From assembly GCA_964384825.1 (NCBI GenBank), contig CAYLMM010000028.1:1-34011 (forward strand): a stretch of DNA of 34,011 nt, in the 5' to 3' direction. Under the pieces are notes generated by a model. That model was not told the origin of the DNA, made no database searches, and saw only the letters and a program-made list of their open reading frames with translations. The translations under genes and the position numbers were made by a program. Positions within the stretch are counted from its first letter, which is position 1. Each line of letters opens with the position of its first letter. The stretch is from CAYLMM01 sp964384825 (lineage in GTDB: Bacteria; Krumholzibacteriota; Krumholzibacteriia; LZORAL124-64-63). Positions 6,240 through 13,818 of the stretch are shown in pieces.

Positions 6240-8470
6240 TCGGCCTCCGCGGGGTCGTAGGTGCGTGTTTCTTCCTTGCCGTCCAGGATGCGCAGCGCGC
6301 CCTGGGCCAATGCGTTCATCTCGTTCTCGCCGGGGTAGACGGTCACGCCGCAGCCGACGGCGGCGACGGCCTCGGTGATCGCCGCGACCAGCATCCTGCC
6401 GCGGGCCATGCCGCCGGTCAGCAGGATCCGGTCCACGGGCTCGCCGTCGAAGGCCGGCAGCAGGGCCGTGATGTGCTTGGAGATCTGGTAGGCCAGGGCA
6501 TCGAAGACCAGCTTGGCCTCGGGCTCGCCCGCGGCCGCGCGGTTCTCGACCTCGCGCATGTCGGCGGTGCCGAGCAGGTCGATCAGCCCGCCGCGGCCCT
6601 TGTTCAGCTTCTTGAGCTCGTCATGCTTGAAGCGGCCCGAGAAGCAGAGTTCGATCAGCTGCCCGGTCGGGATGGTGCCCGAGCGCTGGGGCGTGAAGGG
6701 CCCTTCGCCGTCCAGGCCGTTGTTGACGTCGATGTAGTGGCCCTTGTGGTGGGCGCCGATGGTGATGCCGCCGCCCATGTGGCAGACGATCAGATTGAGA
6801 TACCGGTAGAAGGTCTCGTTCTCGGCGGCGTAGCGCTGGGCGGTCGCGATCTGGTTCAGGGCGTGGCTGACGACCTTGCGGCGGATGCACTTGAAGCCGG
6901 TGATCTTGGCCTTCTCCGCGACCTCGTCGACCACCACCGGATCGACGATGAAGGCCGGCTTGCCCTGCTTGGCGCCGAGCTCGCGGGCGATCAGGGCGCC
7001 GAGGTTCGAGGCGTGCTCGCCGCCGACGGCCGCGATCAGATCCTCGCACATCCGGTCGTTGACCGGGTAGGTGCCGTGTTCGATCGGGCGCAGCAGGCCG
7101 CCCCGGGCCGAGACGGCGTCCAGGTCTTCGACCGACAGGCCGTTCTCGGACAGGGCCCGCAGGATCGTCTCCTTGCGGAAGGGATACTGGTCGGTGATCG
7201 GACGGCCCTCGAAGGGCTCCAGCTCGGCGGCGGAATGCTGCAGCTCCTTGGTGAAGATTTCGGCCTCGCCCTCGTAGACGGCGATCTTGGTCGAGGTGGA
7301 GCCGGGGTTGATCGCCAGGATGCGGTGCCGGGGGAAGAAGGTGTCCTTCGGCGTCAGCGACCAGTGGCCGAACTTGTGCATCCGCAGGATGCTGGCCTTG
7401 ACCGCGAGCATCGCGTCCTCGGCCGTGGAGTCCATCGGCAGGTCGACGCCGCGGAAGCGGACCCCGAACATGGCCGGGAACTTCTTGGCCTCCGGGAAAC
7501 GCGTGGCGTAGAGGTGGTAGAGCAGGTTCCCGAGGTCGAGGTTCGGCGCGATGATCACGTTGGTGCGTCCGGCGAGGCTCTTCTGGTCGCCGTGCTGGTA
7601 GTACATCGCCGACCGCTGCGAGAGGGCGTAGCTGATCTTCACTTCGCTCTCGATGTGGATCGAGGCGTAGCGCTCGCCTATCTTCACGCGCTCGGCGAGA
7701 ATGTCGGGGATCAGGTCGGCCGCGCGGCGGACCAGCTCGGGCGAGGGGCCGACGTCCGAACCCTTGTGCGAGTACGAGACGATGGCGCCGTGGATCTCGG
7801 GCAGCACGTCCTCGGGGATGATGTCGCGGGCGATCGCGCAGGTTCCCACCGCGATGTGGGCCAGGATCTCGGGCGTGACGTCGGCGTTCACGCCCACGTC
7901 GCCGAAGACCACGATGTTCTCGGGGAAGATGCCCTCGGGATGGTCGGGCGGCAGCACGAAGACGCCCGTCTCGCACATGACCTCGTTCTTCTGCAGCAGC
8001 CGCAGCATGGGCCGGAAGTATTCCTTCGGCGCGTGGGTCATCCCGCCGACGACCATGTCGGCGTGGCCGCAGCGGACGGCCATGATCCCGAAGCGGGCCG
8101 GTTCGCGGAGCAGTTCGCGGGCTTCCTGCGGATTCCCGGCCCTGCGCAGGTGCGCCGGCAGCTTCATGCACTCGGCCACGAACTCGTCGAGCAGATCCTC
8201 GCTGGTGGCCGGATCGACGAACGCGGCGCTGGCGAAGGTGTACTCCAGCCGGGTGGGGTTCATGTCCGGCAGGCTCTCGGCGTAGACCCGGCGCACGTCC
8301 TCTTCCCTGGCCAGGAACACCAGCTTGGCGAAGCGGCCCAGATAGCAGGCGGCCTCGGCGATCCGGGGGTCCAGGGCTTCGGTCAACACCACGGTGGGCC
8401 GGTTCTTCATGATGCCGGCGATCTGATGATCGAGGGCGCCGTTGATGTCGAACATGGGACGTTCGTCCAT
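6236..8470 (-). CDS. Fusion of a phosphate acyltransferase domain with butyrate kinase
   Basis: A 744-residue two-domain protein. Residues about 10-365 are a PTA_PTB-family domain: VVLTEALDPRIAEAA, ADMVVGGMTHAPKEYFRPML, FGDVGVNADVTPE, IVSYSHKGSDVGPSPELV and APNLDLGNLLYHL. Residues about 382-744 are a butyrate kinase of the ASKHA fold: ILAINPGSTSTKIAVYEGE, ITDQYPFRKETILRALSENG, VSARGGLLRPIEHGTYPVN, HMGGGITIGAHHKGHYIDVNN, and RILLTGGMARG. Together they could turn acyl-CoA plus phosphate plus ADP into acid, CoA and ATP on one chain. The kinase matches butyrate/branched-acid kinase rather than acetate kinase. Start: ATG 8470 with GGAGG seven bases upstream. A separate Ptb gene overlaps the 3' end, so two acyltransferase domains serve one kinase. 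The N-terminal domain also resembles the PTA-like tail of MaeB and may be regulatory rather than catalytic. Confidence 0.88.
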   Translation of the reverse strand: MDERPMFDINGALDHQIAGIMKNRPTVVLTEALDPRIAEAACYLGRFAKLVFLAREEDVRRVYAESLPDMNPTRLEYTFASAAFVDPATSEDLLDEFVAECMKLPAHLRRAGNPQEARELLREPARFGIMAVRCGHADMVVGGMTHAPKEYFRPMLRLLQKNEVMCETGVFVLPPDHPEGIFPENIVVFGDVGVNADVTPEILAHIAVGTCAIARDIIPEDVLPEIHGAIVSYSHKGSDVGPSPELVRRAADLIPDILAERVKIGERYASIHIESEVKISYALSQRSAMYYQHGDQKSLAGRTNVIIAPNLDLGNLLYHLYATRFPEAKKFPAMFGVRFRGVDLPMDSTAEDAMLAVKASILRMHKFGHWSLTPKDTFFPRHRILAINPGSTSTKIAVYEGEAEIFTKELQHSAAELEPFEGRPITDQYPFRKETILRALSENGLSVEDLDAVSARGGLLRPIEHGTYPVNDRMCEDLIAAVGGEHASNLGALIARELGAKQGKPAFIVDPVVVDEVAEKAKITGFKCIRRKVVSHALNQIATAQRYAAENETFYRYLNLIVCHMGGGITIGAHHKGHYIDVNNGLDGEGPFTPQRSGTIPTGQLIELCFSGRFKHDELKKLNKGRGGLIDLLGTADMREVENRAAAGEPEAKLVFDALAYQISKHITALLPAFDGEPVDRILLTGGMARGRMLVAAITEAVAAVGCGVTVYPGENEMNALAQGALRILDGKEETRTYDPAEAE

Positions 8471-8701
8471 TGGGTTTCCTCCAATGAAGGACGCGGTTCG
8501 GGGGGGGCGTTCACCACCAAGTTAAACTGGTCATCGGGCAAGTTGTTATCAAATTTTCAATCGCTTCGGGCAAAGGCGGATCCGGCTCCGCGCCGGGGAA
8601 CGTCGTTGCCCCGCGCCCGGATCCGATGCTAGCTTGCGGGAGCGGCGGATTCCCGGACGGGCGGCCGGGCCGTCTCGAGGAACCCGCGAGGAGGTCCTGG
8701 A

Positions 8702-9241
8702 ATGACCGCGAAGGAGAACGAAACGCTGCAGCTGGCCCGTGGGAGGCTGGAGAACGTGCTCGGGCCGGTGGCCGATACCTGGCTGCTGGTCAGCGTCGCG
8801 GATCAGACCCTGTCGCTGGTCGAGGACGGAGCGGTGGCCCGCCGGTACGGCGTTTCGACCGCGGCGGCGGGCGTGAACGGCCGGGAGGGCTCGTTCGGCA
8901 CGCCGCCGGGAGTGCACCGGATCGACGCCAAGATCGGCGGCGGCATGGAGCCCGGCACCTGGTTCCGCAGCCGCGAACCGGTCGGGAAGGTTCCCGTTGG
9001 GGACGGAACCGAAGACGAGGATCTGATCCTCAGCCGGATCCTGACCCTCGACGGCTGCGAGGAGGGGATCAACCGCGGTCCGGGCTGCGACTCGCGCGAA
9101 CGCTTCATCTACATCCACGGCACCAACCGCGAGGAGGCCATCGGCCGCCCGGTCTCGCGCGGCTGCGTGCGCATGAGCAACGCCGACATCGTCGATCTCT
9201 TCGACCGTGTCGCGGAAGGAGCCCCCGTTGTCATCGTCTGA
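8702..9241 (+). CDS. YkuD-family L,D-transpeptidase or L,D-carboxypeptidase without a visible signal peptide
   Basis: YkuD enzymes use a catalytic Cys to act on the L,D bond of peptidoglycan stem peptides. Near the C-terminus of this 179-residue protein the whole active-site motif is present: YIHGTNREEAIGRPVSRGCVRM, quoted in two halves as YIHGTN and GRPVSRGCVRM. The middle region (STAAAGVNGREGSFGTPPGVHRI) is the standard YkuD substrate strand. The N-terminus MTAKENETLQLARGRL is charged with no hydrophobic segment, and GAGGAGG seven bases before the ATG supports this start, so the protein looks cytosolic. The 3' end overlaps a MurC/Mpl-like ligase. Cytosolic YkuD L,D-carboxypeptidases acting in murein recycling, such as ElsL/LdtK of Acinetobacter, are a reasonable model, but the specific reaction is inference. 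Confidence 0.85.
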   Translation: MTAKENETLQLARGRLENVLGPVADTWLLVSVADQTLSLVEDGAVARRYGVSTAAAGVNGREGSFGTPPGVHRIDAKIGGGMEPGTWFRSREPVGKVPVGDGTEDEDLILSRILTLDGCEEGINRGPGCDSRERFIYIHGTNREEAIGRPVSRGCVRMSNADIVDLFDRVAEGAPVVIV

Positions 9242-10673
9242 TCCCTTCGCCGCCGGTTCCGCCGCCGGAGCCCTGCGCGGCCGGACCTATTTCTTCGCCG
9301 GGCTCGGCGGCTCCGGGATGAGCGCCTTGGCCCAGTACGCGGCGATGGGAGGCGCGCGGGCCGCCGGCAGCGATCGCGATTTCGACGCCGGCCGCCGCGG
9401 CGAAATCCGCGCGCGGCTCGAGGAACTGGGCGTGGAGATCCATCCCCAGGACGGATCCGGCGTCACGGCTGATTGCGATGCGCTGGTGGTGTCGACCGCG
9501 GTGGAGGAGACGGTGCCCGACGTGGCAGCGGCCCGGCAGGCGGGCGTGCCGGTGATCCATCGCAGCGAACTGCTGGCGCGGATGGTGGCCGAGCGCCGCA
9601 CCATCGCCGTCACCGGAACCAGCGGCAAGTCGACGGTCACGGCGATGATCTACACCATCCTCGAGGGGGCGGGCCTGTCGCCCTCGCTGATCACCGGCGG
9701 GGCGCTGGTCGAACTGACCGATCGCGGCCTGCTGGGCAACGCCGTCCACGGCGAAGGGGATCTGCTGGTGATCGAAGCCGACGAGAGCGACGGCAGCCTG
9801 GTGCGTTACGAGCCCTGGTGCGGCGTCGTGCTGAACCTGCAGCGAGACCACAAGGAGCCCGCGGAGGTCGCCCGGATGTTCGCCGTGTTCCGCGAACGGA
9901 CCCGCGGCCCCTTCCTGGCCGGAGAGGATCCGGCCCTGGACGGCGTGGCCGGCGGCGCCGAGCGGTTCGGCCTGGCTCCGACGGACGGAGGGCGCTCCGA
10001 TCTTGCCCGCGGATTGAGGGCCCGGGAGATCGAACTGCGGGCCGACGGATCGCGTTTCCGCATCGGGGATGTCGTCTTCGAACTGCCGCGGCCCGGCCTG
10101 CACGAGGTGCGCAACGCCGTGGCCGCTGTCGCCGCCTGCCGCGCGGTCGGCGTGGAAGTGGCCGGCATGGCCGCGTCCCTTGCCGGGTTCCGCGGCGTGG
10201 TCAGACGCTTCCAGGTCGTCGGCGAAGCCCGCGGAACGACCGTCATCGACGATTTCGCGCATAATCCCGAGAAGATCGCTGCGGCGCTGGCCGCCGCCCG
10301 CGAGCGCGGCGGCCGGGTGCTGGCCGTCTTCCAGCCGCACGGCTTCGGCCCGACCCGTTTCCTGCGGGACGATCTGATCGAGGTCTTCGCCGCCGGCCTG
10401 CGCCACCGGGACCGGCTCTGGCTGCCGGAGATCTACTATGTCGGCGGCACGGTCACCCGCGACATCTCGTCGGCCGATCTGGCGGCCGGCGTGCGCGAGC
10501 GGGGCGGGGCCGCGGAATTCGTCGCCGGACGGAAGGACCTGCCGGAGCGGATAGCGGCGGCGGCCCGGCCCGGGGACACGGTCCTGGTGATGGGGGCGCG
10601 CGATCCTTCGCTGACCGGATTCTGCCGCGACGTGCTGGCGGCGATCGAGGCCGCGGAACCGGCCGGCGGCTAG
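9228..10673 (+). CDS. Mur ligase family protein, MurC/Mpl-like
   Basis: ATP-dependent ligase joining an amino acid or peptide to UDP-N-acetylmuramate, in cell-wall synthesis (MurC) or recycling (Mpl). The N-terminal domain has FFAGLGGSGMSALAQ; the central domain has the P-loop GTSGKSTVTA (MurC and Mpl usually GTHGKTT), IEADESDGSLVRYEP and NLQRDH; the C-terminal domain has VVRRFQVVGEA, IDDFAHNPEKI and VFQPHGFGPTRF, closer to MurC than to Mpl. It has 481 residues from the TTG at 9228, which has AAGGAG at 9216-9221 six bases upstream; a GTG at 9207 is an alternative. It overlaps the YkuD gene by 14 bases. Whether it loads L-Ala or a salvaged tripeptide is unresolved; the YkuD neighbour favours recycling, the C-terminal motifs favour MurC. 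Confidence 0.8.
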   Translation: MSSSDPFAAGSAAGALRGRTYFFAGLGGSGMSALAQYAAMGGARAAGSDRDFDAGRRGEIRARLEELGVEIHPQDGSGVTADCDALVVSTAVEETVPDVAAARQAGVPVIHRSELLARMVAERRTIAVTGTSGKSTVTAMIYTILEGAGLSPSLITGGALVELTDRGLLGNAVHGEGDLLVIEADESDGSLVRYEPWCGVVLNLQRDHKEPAEVARMFAVFRERTRGPFLAGEDPALDGVAGGAERFGLAPTDGGRSDLARGLRAREIELRADGSRFRIGDVVFELPRPGLHEVRNAVAAVAACRAVGVEVAGMAASLAGFRGVVRRFQVVGEARGTTVIDDFAHNPEKIAAALAAARERGGRVLAVFQPHGFGPTRFLRDDLIEVFAAGLRHRDRLWLPEIYYVGGTVTRDISSADLAAGVRERGGAAEFVAGRKDLPERIAAAARPGDTVLVMGARDPSLTGFCRDVLAAIEAAEPAGG

Positions 10674-11071
10674 GGGATGTCGGCGCGGAGCTCGCGCAGG
10701 GCGAGGCTGACGCCGCTCAGTTCGCAGGCGTCGAGGATGGTGTTGTAGTAGGGACGGACCTGCGGCGTGGTGGCCAGCGGCGCCGAGACGTAGGTCAAGG
10801 TGTGCAGGTGCAGAATCCGCAGCTGCTCGACGACGATGTCGGTCAATCGGGGCACTTCGTCCTGCACCAGCAGGTGGTCGTACCACGGGATCGGATCGCT
10901 GGGATTGAGCAGTCCGAAGCGGCCCGAGAGGATCAGGAAGACGAACCCCTCGCGCCATGCTTCCCGGTGGAGGGAGCGGATCCTCGGGCCGAGGTAACGC
11001 TCGCAGGCGGGCAGCATTTCCGGATTGCGACGTTTGCGCGCCGAGCAGTATGTGCAGAGTGCCTTGCGCAA
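10670..11071 (-). CDS. Small conserved-looking protein, DUF6884-like
   Basis: I do not know the function. The 133-residue product starts LCTYCSARKRR, then has AWREGFVFLILSGRFGLLNPSDPIPWYDHLL and VRPYYNTILDAC (fragments LILSGRFGLL and IPWYDHLL are the notable ones). The order of an N-terminal Cys-Ser-basic motif, an ILSG-x-FGLL turn and a YDHLL motif resembles DUF6884/YaaA-like proteins. The start is uncertain: the frame is open far upstream, but that part is antisense to modA. I chose the TTG at 11071 because GGAGGG lies at 11075-11080 on the minus strand, a rather short spacing. Its TAG stop shares bases with the TAG stop of the converging ligase gene at 10671-10673. No neighbour shares its strand. 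Confidence 0.55.
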   Translation of the reverse strand: MRKALCTYCSARKRRNPEMLPACERYLGPRIRSLHREAWREGFVFLILSGRFGLLNPSDPIPWYDHLLVQDEVPRLTDIVVEQLRILHLHTLTYVSAPLATTPQVRPYYNTILDACELSGVSLALRELRADIP

Positions 11072-11195
11072 GATCCCTCCATGGTGGACATTGACGCCGG
11101 TGCGGCACGAAGCGGTTGCCGGGTCATCATAACAGAGGAATCCGACCTGAATCCAGTCCGTACGGCGGCAGGATCCAACCGGGGAAGTGGCTTGG

Positions 11196-11993
11196 ATGAG
11201 GACGTTCAGAACGATGATCGCGGCCGGGGCGGTCCTGGCGCTGGCGCTGGGATCTCTTTGCTGCGGCGGGAGCGACGGCCGCGAAGCGGTCTCGGTCTTC
11301 TCGGCCAGCAGCACGATCGACGCCTTGGGCGAGGCGGCCGCGATGTTCGAGGCGGAGCGGGGCGTCGAGGTGCGCTGCAGCTTCGCGTCGTCGTCGGTCC
11401 TGGCCCGCCAGATCGACGAGGGGGCCGATCCGGACATCTTCCTCTCGGCCAATCCGAAGTGGATGGATTTCCTGCAGGAGAAGGGCCTGATCCTGGCCGG
11501 CAGCCGCCGCGATCTGCTGGCCAACCGCCTGGTCCTGGCGGCCCCTGCCGGCGAGGCCGGACGGATCGAGTTCACGCCGGAATTCCCCTTCGCCGACGCC
11601 CTCGCCGGCCGCCTCGCGCTTGGGGATCCGGATCATGTTCCGGCGGGGATCTACGCGCGCGAGGCTCTGGAGCATTACCGCTGGTACGAGGGCGTGGCCG
11701 ATCGCCTGGCGCCGGCGATGAGCGTGCGGGCGGCCCTGCGGCTGATCGAGATCGGAGCCGCGGATCTGGGCATCGTCTACGCGACCGACGCGGCCGCTTC
11801 CGACCGGGTGGAGACGGTGGGGATCTTCCCGGAGGAAAGCCACTCGCCGATCCTCTATCCCGTGGCCTTCCACCGCGAGCCGGGGCCGGCCGCGCTGGCC
11901 TTCATGGAATTCCTGACCTCGCCGAAGGCGGTCGAGATCTTCGCGCGCCACGGCTTCGCCTCGCCGCCGGATCCTGAAAGCGGGAAACCTTGA
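11196..11993 (+). CDS. modA: Molybdate ABC transporter, substrate-binding protein
   Basis: Binds molybdate (or tungstate) outside the inner membrane and delivers it to ModBC. The 265 residues start with an export signal (AAGAVLALALGSLCC); the double Cys could be lipidated, though the residue before it is Leu, so the lipobox is imperfect. ModA family marks: VFSASSTIDALGEAAAMFE, SFASSSVLARQI, GADPDIFLSANPKWMD, ALGDPDHVPAGIYAREAL, and IGAADLGIVYATDA, all in the usual order. A GTG at 11187 is an alternative start. It leads a tightly coupled operon: its TGA overlaps the TTG start of modB as TTGA. No ModE-type operator was recognised in 11072-11195. Confidence 0.92.
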   Translation: MRTFRTMIAAGAVLALALGSLCCGGSDGREAVSVFSASSTIDALGEAAAMFEAERGVEVRCSFASSSVLARQIDEGADPDIFLSANPKWMDFLQEKGLILAGSRRDLLANRLVLAAPAGEAGRIEFTPEFPFADALAGRLALGDPDHVPAGIYAREALEHYRWYEGVADRLAPAMSVRAALRLIEIGAADLGIVYATDAAASDRVETVGIFPEESHSPILYPVAFHREPGPAALAFMEFLTSPKAVEIFARHGFASPPDPESGKP

Positions 11994-12709
11994 CCGTCGA
12001 GACGCATTTCGGACTGACGCCCGCGGAGTGGGAGGCCCTGGCCCTCTCGGTGCGCGTCGCCGTCTGGTGCGTGGTCACCGTCGCGGCGCCGGGCATCCTC
12101 TGCGGGTGGGTGCTGTCGCGGCGCGATTTCCCCGGCAAGACCCTGCTCGACGGCCTGGTGCACGTTCCGCTGGTGCTGCCCCCGATCGTGACCGGTTATC
12201 TGCTGCTGCTGCTGCTCGGTCCGCGGGGGCCGCTCGGTTCGTGGCTCGATTCGGTCTTCGGGCTGCGGGTGGCCTTCACCTGGCTCGGGGCGGTCGCGGC
12301 CTCGGCCGTGGTCTCGTTCCCCTTGATGGTGCGCTCGGTGCGGCTGGCGATGGATCTGGTCGATCCGCGGCTCGAGGAGGCGTCGACCATCCTGGGCGCC
12401 GGGCCGTGGCGTCGGTTCCGGACCGTGACCCTGCCGCTGACCTTGCCCGGCGTGCTGACCGGCCTGATCCTGACCTTCGCCCGCAGCCTGGGCGAGTTCG
12501 GCGCCACCATCACCCTGGCGGGCAACATCGCCGGCGAGACGCGGACCATGCCGCTGGCGGTCTTCAACCTGGTCGAGACGCCCGGGGCGGAGGGATCGGC
12601 CCTCAGGCTGGTCCTGATCTCGGTGGTCGTCTCGCTGCTGTCGCTGATCGCCTCGGAGATCCTGTCGCGGCGGTTGCGGCGGCGGCTGGGAGGCGGACGC
12701 GATGCTTGA
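11990..12709 (+). CDS. modB: Molybdate ABC transporter, permease
   Basis: Inner-membrane channel subunit of the ModABC importer. The 239-residue protein has about five to six hydrophobic segments. It carries the family marks VPLVLPPIVTGYLLLLLLG and the cytoplasmic EAA loop EASTILGAGPWRRFRTVTLP, which contacts the ATPase, followed by LTFARSLGEFGATITLAGNI, the classic ModB stretch. The start is a TTG at 11990 overlapping the modA stop by four bases, consistent with translational coupling since no strong ribosome site is seen. It overlaps modC by 8 bases. Confidence 0.93.
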   Translation: MTVETHFGLTPAEWEALALSVRVAVWCVVTVAAPGILCGWVLSRRDFPGKTLLDGLVHVPLVLPPIVTGYLLLLLLGPRGPLGSWLDSVFGLRVAFTWLGAVAASAVVSFPLMVRSVRLAMDLVDPRLEEASTILGAGPWRRFRTVTLPLTLPGVLTGLILTFARSLGEFGATITLAGNIAGETRTMPLAVFNLVETPGAEGSALRLVLISVVVSLLSLIASEILSRRLRRRLGGGRDA

Positions 12710-13775
12710 GATGGAACTCAGACGCAGCGTCGGCGACTTCGACCTCGAGATCGCGTGGAAGGTTCCCCGCGGCGCGGTCGGGCTCTTCGGCCCCTCGGGC
12801 TCGGGGAAATCGACCGTGCTGCACATGCTGGCCGGTCTGCTGCGCCCCGATGCCGGCCGCATCGTGCTGGACGGCGACGTGCTCTGCGACACCGACGACG
12901 GAATCTGGATCCCGCCCCACCGGCGCGGGGTCGGCGTGGTCTTCCAGGACGGGCGCCTCTTCCCCCACTACACGGTCGAGGGCAACCTGCGCTACGGGAT
13001 GGAGGGCGCCGGGAGCGGCACGCCCGGTTTCGACGATGTGATCGGGGTGCTGGAACTCGAACCGCTGCTCGGACGCCCGGTCGGCGGGCTTTCCGGCGGC
13101 GAACGCCAGCGGACGGCCCTGGGCCGCGCCCTGCTGGCCGGTCCCCGCCTGCTGCTGCTGGACGAGCCGCTGGCGTCGCTCGACCGCGGGCTGCGGGATC
13201 AGATCCTGCCCTTCCTGCGCCGGGTGCGCGACGTTTTCGACATCCCCCTGCTGCTGGTCAGCCACGATCTCGAGGAGATCCAGCTGCTGACCGACCGCAT
13301 CGGGGTGATCTACGACGGCGGGATGGTGGCCAGCGGGGATCTGAAGGACGTGGTGCGGTCGCGGAAGGCCCTCGCCCTGATGCACGACCCCGGCCCGGTG
13401 AACGTCGTGCCGGTCGCGCTGGTTGGGCAGGACGCCGAGAGCGGGATCTCGGAGCTGCGGTCCCGCAGCGGCGGGTTCATCATCCGCGGACCGCTGCTGC
13501 AAGATCCCGATAAGACGGAGCGGCTGGTCCTGTTGCGGCCGGCCGACGTGGGGCTCGCGTCGCAGAACATCCCGGGAGCCTCGTTCCAGAACCAGCTGCC
13601 GGGCCGGATCGTCGACGTGATCCGGACCGAGCTGCGCAGCCTGGCCCTGGTCGACGTGGGCGTGACCCTGATGGTCGAGGTCACCGGCCGCGCGGTCAAG
13701 AACATGAACCTGGTCCCGGGACGCGAGGTCCAGTGCCTGTTCAAGGCGCACGCCCTGCGCGTTCCCGCAGTCTGA
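12702..13775 (+). CDS. modC: Molybdate ABC transporter, ATP-binding protein
   Basis: ATPase powering molybdate import. In 357 residues it has Walker A GPSGSGKST, Q-loop VFQDGRLFPHYTV, signature LSGGERQR, Walker B LLLLDEP and switch His in LLVSHDLEEI. The segment from about residue 290 (LPGRIVDVIRTELRSLALVDVGV, ending ECLFKAHAL-like QCLFKAHALRV) is the C-terminal Mop/TOBE molybdate-sensing domain typical of ModC and absent from plain importers. ATG at 12702 lies inside the end of modB, with GGGAGG eight bases upstream. It is followed after 43 bases by the aminopeptidase gene without a visible terminator. Confidence 0.93.
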   Translation: MLEMELRRSVGDFDLEIAWKVPRGAVGLFGPSGSGKSTVLHMLAGLLRPDAGRIVLDGDVLCDTDDGIWIPPHRRGVGVVFQDGRLFPHYTVEGNLRYGMEGAGSGTPGFDDVIGVLELEPLLGRPVGGLSGGERQRTALGRALLAGPRLLLLDEPLASLDRGLRDQILPFLRRVRDVFDIPLLLVSHDLEEIQLLTDRIGVIYDGGMVASGDLKDVVRSRKALALMHDPGPVNVVPVALVGQDAESGISELRSRSGGFIIRGPLLQDPDKTERLVLLRPADVGLASQNIPGASFQNQLPGRIVDVIRTELRSLALVDVGVTLMVEVTGRAVKNMNLVPGREVQCLFKAHALRVPAV

Positions 13776-13818
13776 GAACCGGCGCCGAGGCGCCCCAGCG
13801 AGAATACCGGAGGATCAA

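Noticed and set aside
8521..8562. Possible divergent promoters between the Pta-Buk fusion and the YkuD gene
   Set aside because: The patch is AT-rich and a promoter there is likely, but no pair of boxes with good match and spacing could be fixed on either strand.
6473..8632. 719-residue open frame on the plus strand
   Set aside because: Antisense to the Pta-Buk fusion, which has complete motifs and a ribosome site.
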